Assembly: GCA_963844205.1 (NCBI GenBank)
Contig: CAWJNK010000005.1
Span: 1 to 64,000, forward strand
DNA from: DASSUW01 sp963844205
GTDB taxonomy: Bacteria; Actinomycetota; Thermoleophilia; Solirubrobacterales; Solirubrobacteraceae
Direction: 5' to 3'
Length of the DNA stretch: 64,000 nucleotides
A program made the translations under genes and the position numbers. How positions within the stretch are numbered: position 1 is the first letter of the stretch; each line of letters opens with the position of its first letter. A model generated the notes under the pieces. The model did not search any database. It was not told where the DNA came from and saw only the letters and a program-made list of their open reading frames with translations. This document shows positions 26,246 through 35,760 of this stretch, in pieces.

Positions 26246-28354
26246 GCTCCTCGTGCAGCGCGTGCGCGCCGCCGCGGGCCGACGACGGCCACCAGATGCG
26301 GTCGCCCACGACCTCGAGGATCGCCGGGACCATGATCGTGCGCACCACGAACGTGTCGAGCAGGATGCCGACCGCGACCATGAAGCCGAGGTGGAAGATG
26401 AACGTCACGGGCAGCGTCATCAGCACCGCGAACGTGCCGGCGAGGATGATCCCCGCGCTCGTGATCACCGCGCCCGTCGCCGCGAGCGCGCGCAGCGCCC
26501 CCTCGCGCGTGCCGTGGTGGCGCGCCTCCTCCCGCACGCGGCTCATCAGGAAGATCGTGTAGTCGATCCCGAGCGCGACGAGGAAGATGAAGCGCGTACG
26601 TCGGCAGCGAGCCGTCGACCCCGGTGTCGCCGAGCACGAAGCGGAAGAAGAGCATCGACAGGCCGAACGTGCCCAGGAACGAGAGCACCACCGTGGCGAT
26701 CAGCAGCAGCGGGGCGACGAGCGCCTCCAGCAGCACGGCGAGGATGACGAAGATCACGAGCAGGGCGAGCGGCACGATCAGCTTCAGGTCGCGCGCGGCG
26801 GCTGCGTTGAAGTCGGCCTGCACGGCGCTGCCGTCGCCGACGAGCGCGCGCACGCCGGGCGCCGCGTCGGCGCACCGCGCTCGCGCAGCACCTCCACGCG
26901 CTCGAGCGCGGCCTCCTCGAACGGGTCGTCGCGGAACACGACGCTGAGCCGCGCGATCTGCCCGTCGGTCGAGCGTCCGGTCACCTGGACCGGACGCGAC
27001 GCCGGGCACGTCCGCGATCCGCTCCTGCACCGCGGCGACGTCGGCGGGACGGACGGCGCCGTCCTCGCGCATCACGAGCACCGTGGTCGGGAACAGCGCG
27101 CCGGCCGGGAACGCGCGCTGCATGACCTCGAAGCCGTCGACGCTCTCCGTGTCGGCCCTGAAGGCCCCCGCGATGCTGTAGTCCTCCTTGTAGGCGAGCA
27201 GCCCGAGCGAGGCGACCGCGAACAGCCCGACGGTCAAGCCGAGCGCCGGGCCGGGGCGGCGCAGGACACGCTCGCCGACACGCCGCCAGAGCCCGACGCG
27301 CTCGACGTCGTCGGCGGCCTCGGGCCGGTACTCGACGATGCTCCGGCGCGGCCAGAAGCCGCGGCGCCCGGCGATCGTGAGCAGCGCCGGCAGCAGCGTG
27401 AGGCCGGCGACCATCGCCACCGCGACCCCGATCGCCGTCACCGGGCCGAGCGAACGCGTCGCTGCCGAGGTCGGCGAGCAGCAGCACCAGCATCGTGAGC
27501 GACACCGTGAGACCGCTGGCCAGGATCGCCGGGCCCGTCCGCCGCAACGCGTGGGCCATCGCCTCGTGCTTGTCTTGATAGCGGCGCAGCTCCTCGCGAT
27601 AGCGCGAGACGAGCAGCAGGCAGTAGTCGGTGCCGACGCCGAACATCAGGACGACGAGGATGCTGACCCCGTTGTCATTGACCGTGGCGCCCGACCGCGC
27701 GTAGAGGTAGACGAGGCCCTGAGCGATCCCGTAGGCGATCGCCAGGACGACCAGCGGGATCACCGCGATCGCCGGCGAACGGTAGATCAGCCCGAGCAGC
27801 ACGAGCACGAGCAGCACCGTGACCAGCAGGAGCTTGAAGTCGACCTCCGCGAAGATCTCCTCGAAGTCGGCGGTGAAGCCGAGGGTGCCGGTCACGTACA
27901 CGCGCAGGCCGTCGCCGCCCTCGCCGGTGATGCGGCGCAGCGTCTTGCCCCACTCACCCAGCCGCTCGTTGTCGGCCGGCAGCGCGACGACCAGGTACGC
28001 GACGTCCCCGCGGGGCGAGACCTGCGCGTCGGCGGGCGGCGCGACGAGCGGGAGCGCCTCGGCGGCGCGCCGCGCGTCCTCGGCGATCACGCGCCGGTCG
28101 GCCGCGGTCAGCCCGCCGGGCCGGTGATAGACGACCAGGCCGCTCACCGACTCGCCGCCCGGGAACCGCTCCTTCTGGATCCGCAGCACCTCGGTCGACT
28201 CGGCCTCGGCGGGCAGGAAGCTCTCCGTCCGGTTGTCCGTGACGTCAGCGAGCTTGGCGCCCAGCGGTGCCACGGCCGCCAGCAGCACGATCCAGCCGGC
28301 CACGACGAGCCACTTGCCGCGCCGCGCGGTGACGATCCGAGCGAGCATGCCCAT
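26133..28354 (-). CDS. MMPL/RND-family membrane exporter (several frameshifts)
   Basis: About 730 residues when frames are joined. The start is MGMLARIVTARRGKWLVVAG with the first helix; a periplasmic domain follows (FPGGESVSGLVVYHRPGGLT), then helices 2-6 including AVIPLVVLAIAYGIAQGLVY and GVSILVVLMFGVGTDYCLLL, the MMPL signature with the membrane Asp-Tyr pair. The second half repeats the pattern with LIVPLALLVIFVILAVLLEA and MTLPVTFIFHLGFMVAVGIL. Such proteins export lipids, siderophores or drugs with the proton gradient. Frames change near 27445, 27005, 26880 and 26595. The end at 26133, inside the convergent glycosyltransferase, is doubtful; ATG 28348 is an alternative start. Confidence 0.8.
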
Positions 28355-28363
28355 GCGGGGTGC

Positions 28364-28391
28364 AGATAGGCCGGCGTTTCAGGTCCGTCCA
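28364..28391 (-). promoter_or_regulatory. Probable promoter of the MMPL gene
   Basis: TGGACG-N16-CTATCT on the minus strand, 9 bases before ATG 28354; -35 weak. Confidence 0.35.
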
Positions 28392-28410
28392 GGTCTGGGG
28401 AGGCGAAACC

Positions 28411-28836
28411 ATGGCCGCATACGAACGCCCCACCGAGCCGCTCGACTCCGAGGCCGCCTGGCGCGCTCTTATGCAGGACCGCGTGCGCTCGCTCACGCGC
28501 TGGCTCGTGGTGATCGGCGTGCTGTCAGCGGCCTCGCTGGGCGTCGGCCTGTGGGCGCTGTTCGCGGCTGAGGACGATGAACGGCGCCCCCGGGCCGCCG
28601 AGGTTCGTGCCCTCGAGGACCGTGTGGACGAGCTCGAGTCCGAGGTCGAGCGCGCGCCCTCGCGCGTGGTGGTCTCGGTCCGGGATGAGCAGCAGGCCCT
28701 GGAGGAGCGCATCGACGCGCTCGAGGAGGACACGAACGACGCCGTCGAGGAGGTCCGCCAGGACGTCGAGGAGCTCCAGGAGCGCGTCGACGAGCTGGAG
28801 CAACAGCAGCAGCGGCCTACTAACCCCGAGCAATGA
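28411..28836 (+). CDS. Single-helix membrane protein with coiled coil
   Basis: 141 residues. Residues 1-28 are cytoplasmic (AAYERPTEPLDSEAAWRALM), residues about 30-53 form one membrane helix (RWLVVIGVLSAASLGVGLWA), and the remainder is a long heptad-repeat coiled coil (EVRALEDRVDELESEVERAP; EALEERIDALEED-like text; QDVEELQERVDELEQQQQRP). The layout suggests a membrane-anchored scaffold that oligomerises through the coiled coil. Its stop overlaps the next gene (ATGA). Family not recognised. Confidence 0.75.
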   Translation: MAAYERPTEPLDSEAAWRALMQDRVRSLTRWLVVIGVLSAASLGVGLWALFAAEDDERRPRAAEVRALEDRVDELESEVERAPSRVVVSVRDEQQALEERIDALEEDTNDAVEEVRQDVEELQERVDELEQQQQRPTNPEQ

Positions 28837-29090
28837 CCGGCCACCACCTCGAGATCCTGCCGCTGTCGCGGCACCGCTGGGTCGTCCGCTACGAGGGCGA
28901 CGTGACGCCGCTCTCGGAGCACCCGACGCAGACCGAGGCGCGAGCCGAGGCCCGCAACTGGGCCAGGCAGTTCGGCGAGCCCGCCATCCATGTCCACGAG
29001 CTGGACGGCGAGTGCCACACCGAGACCGTCGACCCGGACTTCCGGGCGCCGACGCCGGCCGACGTCAAGGGGCCGGTCGTCGAGCCGTGA
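28833..29090 (+). CDS. DUF2188-like small protein
   Basis: 85 residues: HLEILPLSRHRWVVRYEGDV, TQTEARAEARNWARQFGEPA and IHVHELDGECHTE. The pattern, a beta strand pair with W-V-V, then a helix that begins TQxEAxxxAR and ends in a final I-x-V-H strand, is that of DUF2188, small stress-linked proteins of unknown role. It is overlapped at both ends by its neighbours (ATGA, GTGA), so four genes from 28411 to 30504 form one coupled operon. Confidence 0.7.
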   Translation: MTGHHLEILPLSRHRWVVRYEGDVTPLSEHPTQTEARAEARNWARQFGEPAIHVHELDGECHTETVDPDFRAPTPADVKGPVVEP

Positions 29091-29713
29091 GGGTCACGAT
29101 CGTCGGCACGGGCAACATGGCCCGAGGGGTCGCCACGCGCGCGCTCGCCGGCGGCCACCACGTCGTCTTCGTCGGCACCGCGCTCGGTAAGGCCGAGGAC
29201 ATCGCGGACGAGTTCGAGGGCCAGGGAGAGGTCCGCGCCGCCGAGGCCGTCGAGGGCGACCTCGTCGTGCTCGCGGTCCCGTACACCGAGGCGCCGCACG
29301 CCGTCCGCCAGCACGCGGGCGAGCTCGCCGGCACCGTGCTCGTCGACCTCACCAACCCGGTCGACATCAGCACCTTCGAGCCGCTGGACGTCTCGCCGTT
29401 CCGCTCCGGCGCGGAGGTGATCGCCGACGTCGCCCCGGATGGCGTCCCGGTGGTCAAGGCCTTCAACACCGCGTTCGCGGGCACCCTGGTCGCCGGCGAG
29501 GTCGCCGGGCAGCCGCTGGACATCTTCATCGCCGGCGACGACGAGGAGGCCAGGGCGCTCGTCGCCCGCCTGGTCCGCGACGGCGGCATGCGGCCGATCG
29601 AGGCCGGCGCGCTGGCCCGCGCCCGCGAGCTCGAGGCGCTCGGCTACCTGCATATGGTCATCCAGGGGCCGCTCGGCACCCACTTCGCCTCCGCCGTGAA
29701 GGTGATCTCGTGA
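29087..29713 (+). CDS. NADPH-dependent F420 reductase-like oxidoreductase
   Basis: 208 residues from GTG 29087. RVTIVGTGNMARGVATRALA is the Rossmann GxGxxA motif, followed by EGDLVVLAVPYTEAPHAVRQ, GTVLVDLTNPVDISTFEPLD, VVKAFNTAFAGTL and DIFIAGDDEEARALVARLVR: the family of F420H2:NADP oxidoreductase and NADP-binding coenzyme F420 reductases. Members move hydride between NADPH and F420, but many relatives have unknown substrates. No other F420 genes are in the window. It lies between DUF2188 and DUF2267 genes with overlapping stop and start codons. Confidence 0.85.
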   Translation: MRVTIVGTGNMARGVATRALAGGHHVVFVGTALGKAEDIADEFEGQGEVRAAEAVEGDLVVLAVPYTEAPHAVRQHAGELAGTVLVDLTNPVDISTFEPLDVSPFRSGAEVIADVAPDGVPVVKAFNTAFAGTLVAGEVAGQPLDIFIAGDDEEARALVARLVRDGGMRPIEAGALARARELEALGYLHMVIQGPLGTHFASAVKVIS

Positions 29714-30504
29714 ACTACCAGGCATTCATCGAGACCGTGCGCGAGGCCGCGCACGTCGACGACGACGAAGCCGGGCGGGCCGCGTGCGCGACGCTGACGA
29801 CGCTGTCCGAGCGGATCACGGCGGGTGAGACCGAGGACATGGCGGAGCGGCTTCCGCCCGAGCTCGGCTCCTGCCTCAAGCCGACGCCGCGCCCCGAGCC
29901 GTTCCACGTCGACACGTTCGTCGAGCGGCTCGCGATGCGCGCGCACGTCGACCGGCCGAGCGCCGAGCGCGACGCCAAGGCAGTGTTCGCGGCACTGTGG
30001 GCGGCGCTCGGCCCCGACGGGTTCCACGACATCCGCTCGCAGCTCCCGCGCGACTTCCAACCCCTGCTGGACGAGGCGATCTCGATCGCGCCCGCACCCG
30101 AGGGACCGGGGCAGCGGCCGGTCGAGCACTTCCACCGGGCCGTCGCCCGGCGGTCGCGGACGCTCGACGTGAGCAGCGCCGCGCGCGCCGTGGACGCCGT
30201 GCTCGAGATCCTTGCGGTGCGGATCTCGCGCGGCCAGGCGGAGGACCTCGCGGCGCAGCTCCCCCCGCAGCTGCGCACCGCGATCGGCCGTGGGCTCGCC
30301 CGCAAGTCGGGCGAGCACGCGGTTCCGATGCCGCTCGATCAGTTCCTCGACGCGATCGCCGCGCTCGAGGGAGTCGACCGCGACACGGCGCGCGACCACG
30401 CGCGCGCGGTCCTGCTCGTGGTGCGGGAGACGGTCCCGGAGAAGGAGTGGAAAGACACCTGGGACCAGCTGCCGGACGAGTACCGGCGGCTGTTGCGCGA
30501 CTGA
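29710..30504 (+). CDS. DUF2267 protein, two tandem domains (copy 1)
   Basis: 264 residues from GTG 29710. Each half is a DUF2267 helical unit: FIETVREAAHVDDDEAGRAA, CATLTTLSERITAGETEDMA, ERLPPEL, then FVERLAMRAHVDRPSAERDA, DFQPLLDEA; the second half repeats with VDAVLEILAVRISRGQAEDL, AAQLPPQLRTAI and DQLPDEYRRLL. The unit R(I/L)-S/T-x-G-E/Q-A/T-x-D-L/M-A-x-x-LPP-x-L is shared with three other proteins (60695, 61521, 63170). DUF2267 has no established biochemical role; it is typical of stress and dormancy gene sets. Confidence 0.88.
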   Translation: MNYQAFIETVREAAHVDDDEAGRAACATLTTLSERITAGETEDMAERLPPELGSCLKPTPRPEPFHVDTFVERLAMRAHVDRPSAERDAKAVFAALWAALGPDGFHDIRSQLPRDFQPLLDEAISIAPAPEGPGQRPVEHFHRAVARRSRTLDVSSAARAVDAVLEILAVRISRGQAEDLAAQLPPQLRTAIGRGLARKSGEHAVPMPLDQFLDAIAALEGVDRDTARDHARAVLLVVRETVPEKEWKDTWDQLPDEYRRLLRD

Positions 30505-30507
30505 CCG

Positions 30508-30756
30508 TCAGGCGCAGTGGTCGGCGTGGGCGGCGCGGCCGGCGTCGGTGACGCGCCAGGCCACGACCTCGATCCCGGGGTCGGGATCGGGCTCCACGAG
30601 CGGCGGACTCCAGCTCTCGAGCGCGCGCAGCGTCGTCTCCACCGTCCGCGGGCTTTCCGCAACACGCAGCGCAAGCGTCCGCGCGGTGCGCTCGAACGAG
30701 TCGCCCGCCTCGAGCAGCGCGCCCAGGACCTCGCACGCCGGCGACGGCAGCGCCAT
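30508..30756 (-). CDS. Small winged-helix-like protein
   Basis: 82 residues from ATG 30756, which shares its A with the stop of the upstream PRC-barrel gene in a TGATG. ALPSPACEVLGALLEAGDSF, ERTARTLALRVAESPRTVET and TLRALESWSPPLVE look like a helix-turn-helix in which AESPRTVETTLRAL would be the recognition part, then a wing VVAWRVTDAGRAAHADH, close to the ends of MarR/PadR-type domains (WRxTxxGRxA). A DNA- or RNA-binding role is an inference. The stop abuts the end of the convergent DUF2267 gene. Confidence 0.6.
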   Translation of the reverse strand: MALPSPACEVLGALLEAGDSFERTARTLALRVAESPRTVETTLRALESWSPPLVEPDPDPGIEVVAWRVTDAGRAAHADHCA

Positions 30757-31113
30757 CAGCGCACTCCTGTCAGCCAGTCCCAGGCCTTGCGCAGCAGCGC
30801 CTCGATCGGAGGCTCCGGGCGGTCGTCGTCGCGCCGCCGGCGGCCGGCGCTTCTCGTCGAGCTCGTAGAGCTCCGCGCGGCCGGCCGCGAGCCGCACGCC
30901 GCGCTCCCGCAGCTCGGCGATCTGGTCGTGGCTCGCGAACAGGTGGCGGCCGCCGACGACCGGGAGCGTGTGGATGATCAGGCCCTCGAAGATCCCGGTG
31001 GCCTCGTCGGTCATCACGCGGTCGACGACCCCGACGCGCTCACCGACGCGGTCGTAGACGGGGACGCCGTCGCGCAGAGCGAGGTGAGAGACCGGCGGCC
31101 CGAGGTCGTCCAT
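30756..31113 (-). CDS. PRC-barrel domain protein (one frameshift)
   Basis: About 118 residues. Residues 10-70 are a PRC-barrel: HLALRDGVPVYDRVGERVGV, VDRVMTDEATGIFEGLIIHT, GGRHLFASHDQIAELRERGV. After DEKRRPPAA one base change near 30835 gives RRDDDRPEPPIEALLRKAWD and WLTGVR, ending at the TGA that overlaps the next gene, which is much more protein-like than the written frame. The promoter at 31122-31148 ends 8 bases before ATG 31113. Function unknown; divergent from the Clp gene. Confidence 0.75.
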
Positions 31114-31121
31114 GTCCCCGG

Positions 31122-31148
31122 TGATAGGCCCGGCGATGCGTCGAACAA
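31122..31148 (-). promoter_or_regulatory. Promoter of PRC-barrel gene
   Basis: TTGTTC-N15-CTATCA on the minus strand, immediately upstream of ATG 31113. Confidence 0.55.
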
Positions 31149-31166
31149 GCGGGCGGATGGTGCGCT

Positions 31167-31191
31167 AATCTCAGTCTCGTTGACTGAGATT
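31167..31191 (+). promoter_or_regulatory. Perfect 10-bp inverted repeat, likely operator of the Clp gene
   Basis: AATCTCAGTC and GACTGAGATT are perfect inverted copies separated by TCGTT, in an AT-rich patch that contrasts with the surroundings. A third half-site GACTGA follows at 31195-31200, and the Clp ATG is at 31214. A 25-bp dyad this close to a start is what a dimeric repressor would bind. It does not match the HspR box or the CtsR repeat. It could alternatively form an RNA hairpin, but no U-run follows. Confidence 0.55.
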
Positions 31192-31213
31192 TTCGACTGA
31201 AGACGTAGAAGAT

Positions 31214-33344
<2,131 letters not shown>

Positions 33345-33350
33345 GCGCGG

Positions 33351-33377
33351 TTGCCGACGCGGTCGGGCGGCCTACAT
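33351..33377 (+). promoter_or_regulatory. Promoter of small basic protein gene
   Basis: TTGCCG-N15-CTACAT, 10 bases before ATG 33388. Confidence 0.5.
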
Positions 33378-33387
33378 CCTGCCTCCG

Positions 33388-33570
33388 ATGGGCCCGATGG
33401 ACAGGCGTCTGGCGGAGTTCCGCAAGCGGTTCGCCCGGCGGCGGAGCAAGGGCCTCATGGCCGACCGCGGGCGAGCGCTGTTCCGGCCCGGCTCGCCGCA
33501 GGACGTGACGAGCCCGCGGGCCAAGAGCCAGCGCCACGGCAAGGTCACGGCCGACCGCTGGAACCAGTAG
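33388..33570 (+). CDS. Small basic conserved protein, 60 residues
   Basis: GPMDRRLAEFRKRFARRRSK, GLMADRGRALFRPGSPQDVT, SPRAKSQRHGKVTADRWNQ. Its strongly basic composition suggests nucleic-acid or ribosome binding. A good promoter lies directly upstream, and the ending KVTADKWNQ is one I associate with short unnamed actinobacterial proteins. A second in-frame ATG at 33397 would remove three residues. Confidence 0.6.
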   Translation: MGPMDRRLAEFRKRFARRRSKGLMADRGRALFRPGSPQDVTSPRAKSQRHGKVTADRWNQ

Positions 33571-33654
33571 CTGCCCGCTTCCCGCTGCTGCCGCGAGCGG
33601 GCGGTCTCCAGCGAGACCGCTGATCACGGCGGCCTGCGGCCTACGAGGGGACAC

Positions 33655-33823
33655 ATGCCGACCCGCATCGTGTTCGACGACGGCCTGGAGATCACCGTCC
33701 ACGACGTCGGAGGACGACGTCGTCCTCGCCGTCCGCCGACGACCACCCCAACCCCGTCAGGCTGCGGCGGGACGGCGAAGGACCGGCCGCTGTATGTCAA
33801 CTGGGACCGGACGTGCGGTGTAG
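33655..33823 (+). pseudogene. Small conserved protein, frameshifted
   Basis: Blocks readable in successive frames: MPTRIVFDDGLEITVHDV, EDDVVLAVR, DDHPNPVRLRRDGEG and PLYVNWDR. Together they give a beta-rich protein of about 55 residues ending in V-N-W-D-R-V, a pattern I know from short actinobacterial proteins without a name. Three frame changes in 170 bases are needed, and no stop fits exactly; TAG 33821-33823 is the best guess. Confidence 0.4.
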
Positions 33824-34248
33824 GCGAGGCCGCTCGCGCGCAGCTCGGCGTCGGCCTGCCCTTGGCCTGCAGGTAGACGGCGAACGTGTCCTTCGCCGGG
33901 CGCGTCGGGGTCGGCGCCGCGCGAGCTGGGCATCACGTAGCGATCGATCCCGTTCGCCCTGGCGGCGGCGATCGGCTCTACCGGCGCGCTGTATCCGTGG
34001 GCCGCAAGCGCCTCCCGGCGCTCCGGGCCGGCGCGAGCGCGAAGATGCGGCGTTCGTGCGCCGGCGTGACCAGCGACGCCAGCTCGTCCTGCTGCGGGCC
34101 GAGATCGCAAGCCGAGCCGCCGCCGCGGCCCCGGCGCGGCGTGCGTGCGCGCTCGTCGATCAGCGAAGGGCCACACCCGCGCTCGCGCAGCTGGTCGTGC
34201 GAGCCGGAGCGCCACCTCCCGCGGCCCTGCGAGCGAGTCCATGCTCAA
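33820..34248 (-). pseudogene. Degenerate region with NAD(P)-binding epimerase remnant
   Basis: Minus-strand text at about 34010-33825 reads AARANGIDRYVM, SSRGADPDAPGE and AKGQADAELRASGLAYT, the middle of an atypical SDR (NAD(P)H-binding, NmrA-like). The Rossmann start (GxxGxxG) and the C-terminus are absent, and the frame is broken. The stretch 34030-34248 upstream (DSLAGPREVALRL, LGPQQDELASLVTPAHER) is not recognisable as part of that family. I regard it as gene debris. Confidence 0.4.
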
Positions 34249-34517
34249 TCATCCCGCCCCAGGCGAGCTACATCGCCGCGGTCCGCAATCCCGACGCGCC
34301 GGCGCCGCGCGGCGCCGGGCTGCCGGAGCACCGGCGCGCGCAGTACCCGCCCGCGCTGCGCGAACGCTTCGGCGGCCGGCGGTTCATCCCCGCCAACCCG
34401 CCCGAGCTGCTGGACTACCCGGGCGCGGAGCTGGTCCTGATCGGCGCCGCCGAGGACGCGTCGCCCGCACCCGACCTCATTCGCCGGGAAGCGCCGGCGG
34501 GCGCTCGAGGCGAATGA
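34240..34517 (+). CDS. Conserved hypothetical protein, start uncertain
   Basis: The clear part reads QASYIAAVRNPDAPAPRGAG, LPEHRRAQYPPALRERFGGR, RFIPANPPELLDYPGAELVL and IGAAEDA. The blocks YPxxLRExFxGRRFIPAxPPELLDYxGAELVLIGA form a conserved short protein known to me only as hypothetical. An ATG at 34240 lies in another frame, so a frameshift near 34250 or a non-standard start is needed. The end overlaps the convergent DUF5335 gene by 41 bases. Confidence 0.45.
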
Positions 34518-34842
34518 GCCACTGGTGGCCCTCGCCGTCCTCGATGTCGTACGTGACCTCGAGCGGCGGGGCCTCGCCGGTGGCGACGAGCACCCGCTGC
34601 GGCTCCTCGATGCGGATCTCGCGGCGCTCCGGCGGCGGGCCAGGGGCGTCCAGAGCGACGACGATCGCGTCGGCGGCGTCGTCGTAGGTCATGTCCGTGA
34701 GGACGTGGCGCTCGGCCTCGAACTGATCGCCGATGTCGCGGCCGACGACCTCGACCGTCGCCTCGACGGTGCCCAGGACGGTCGTCAGCTCCTCGAAGTA
34801 CGAGCGCCACGCCTCGCGTGGGATCTCGGTGGTGGTCGTCAT
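34477..34842 (-). CDS. DUF5335 family protein
   Basis: 121 residues: TEIPREAWRSYFEELTTVLG, TVEATVEVVGRDIGDQFEAE, LTDMTYDDAADAIVVALD and HQWLIRLERPPALP. The start IPRExWxxFFxxLS, the text DIGDQxEAexxxLxGLTYDPxxD and the ending HIIxLxxP identify DUF5335, a small alpha/beta protein of unknown role common in actinobacterial stress loci. It is complete and in one frame. It is followed on the same strand (upstream side) by the aldo-keto reductase, 18 bases away. Confidence 0.75.
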   Translation of the reverse strand: MTTTTEIPREAWRSYFEELTTVLGTVEATVEVVGRDIGDQFEAERHVLTDMTYDDAADAIVVALDAPGPPPERREIRIEEPQRVLVATGEAPPLEVTYDIEDGEGHQWLIRLERPPALPGE

Positions 34843-34860
34843 CGATCGACCTCGTAGGCC

Positions 34861-35697
34861 TCACCGCGGCGACGACAAGCTCGGACTCGCCGGCGGCTCG
34901 AACGCGGCGTCGAGCTCGACGAGGTCGTCCGCGCCGAGCCGCAGGTCGAGAGCGGCACGGTTGCGCTCGACGTGCGCGGTCGTCGACGCGCGCGGATGCG
35001 CGTGGACGCCGACGTGGGCGAGGATCCACGCCAGCGCGACCTGCGCGGACGTCGCGCGGTGCCGCGCCGCGATGCCGCGCAGCACGCCGTCGCCGACGAG
35101 GCGGCCGCGATCGAGCGGTGAGCTCGCAAGCATCGGGAGGCCGCTGCGGAAGCACAGACGCAACACGTCCCACTCGATGTCGCGGCGGGCCAGGCTGTAG
35201 ACCGACTGGACGGCCTGGACCTCCGCGCCCGCGTCGAGCTCCGCGAGCTCGTGAAGATCGGCCGCGGAGAAGCTCCCGACGCCCCACTGCCGGATCAGTC
35301 CGCGCTCGCGCAGCTCCTCGAACCCGGCGAGCGTTTCCTCGAGCGGGTGCTCCCCGCGCCCCGCCAGGAGATGGAGATCGAGCCGGTCGGTCCCGAGCCG
35401 CCCGAGACTGCGCTCGCACGCCGAGACGGTCCCCCGGCGCGTCGCATCGGCGGGATCGACCTTGCTGACGAGGAACGCATCGTCGCGGCGCCCGGCCAGG
35501 GCCACGCCGACGAGCCGCTCGGCCGCGCCGTCGGCGTAGCTCGGCGCGGTGTCGATCAGGCACATCCCGAGGTCGAGCCCGAGCCGGAGCGCCGCGATCT
35601 CCTGCTCGACGGGGTGCCGCCCCTCGGCCAGGCCACCCGAACCCAGCCCCAGGACAGGGATCATGTCGCCGGACGGCAGCGCGATCTGAGGGACCAT
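34861..35697 (-). CDS. Aldo-keto reductase-like protein lacking the catalytic histidine
   Basis: 278 residues from ATG 35697. The barrel is complete: IPVLGLGSGGLAEGRHPVEQ, Asp and Tyr in CLIDTAPSYADGAAERLVGV, Lys in AFLVSKVDPADATR, GLIRQWGVGSFSAADLHELA, and the cofactor end HAHPRASTTAHVERNRAALD. Where the other reductase of this window has DLYLLHWRGR, this one has DLHLLAGRGE: the catalytic His is Ala. Activity may be altered or lost. The promoter at 35707-35733 ends 9 bases before the start. It is divergent from cydAB. Confidence 0.85.
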   Translation of the reverse strand: MVPQIALPSGDMIPVLGLGSGGLAEGRHPVEQEIAALRLGLDLGMCLIDTAPSYADGAAERLVGVALAGRRDDAFLVSKVDPADATRRGTVSACERSLGRLGTDRLDLHLLAGRGEHPLEETLAGFEELRERGLIRQWGVGSFSAADLHELAELDAGAEVQAVQSVYSLARRDIEWDVLRLCFRSGLPMLASSPLDRGRLVGDGVLRGIAARHRATSAQVALAWILAHVGVHAHPRASTTAHVERNRAALDLRLGADDLVELDAAFEPPASPSLSSPR

Positions 35698-35706
35698 CGT
35701 CGCCGA

Positions 35707-35733
35707 AACTAGGACCGCCGCGGGTGGTCGCAA
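35707..35733 (-). promoter_or_regulatory. Promoter of aldo-keto reductase-like gene
   Basis: TTGCGA-N15-CTAGTT on the minus strand; it fixes ATG 35697 rather than the upstream ATG at 35733. Confidence 0.5.
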
Positions 35734-35760
35734 GCCGTTTCCGGCCTACTGCGCGCGGCG

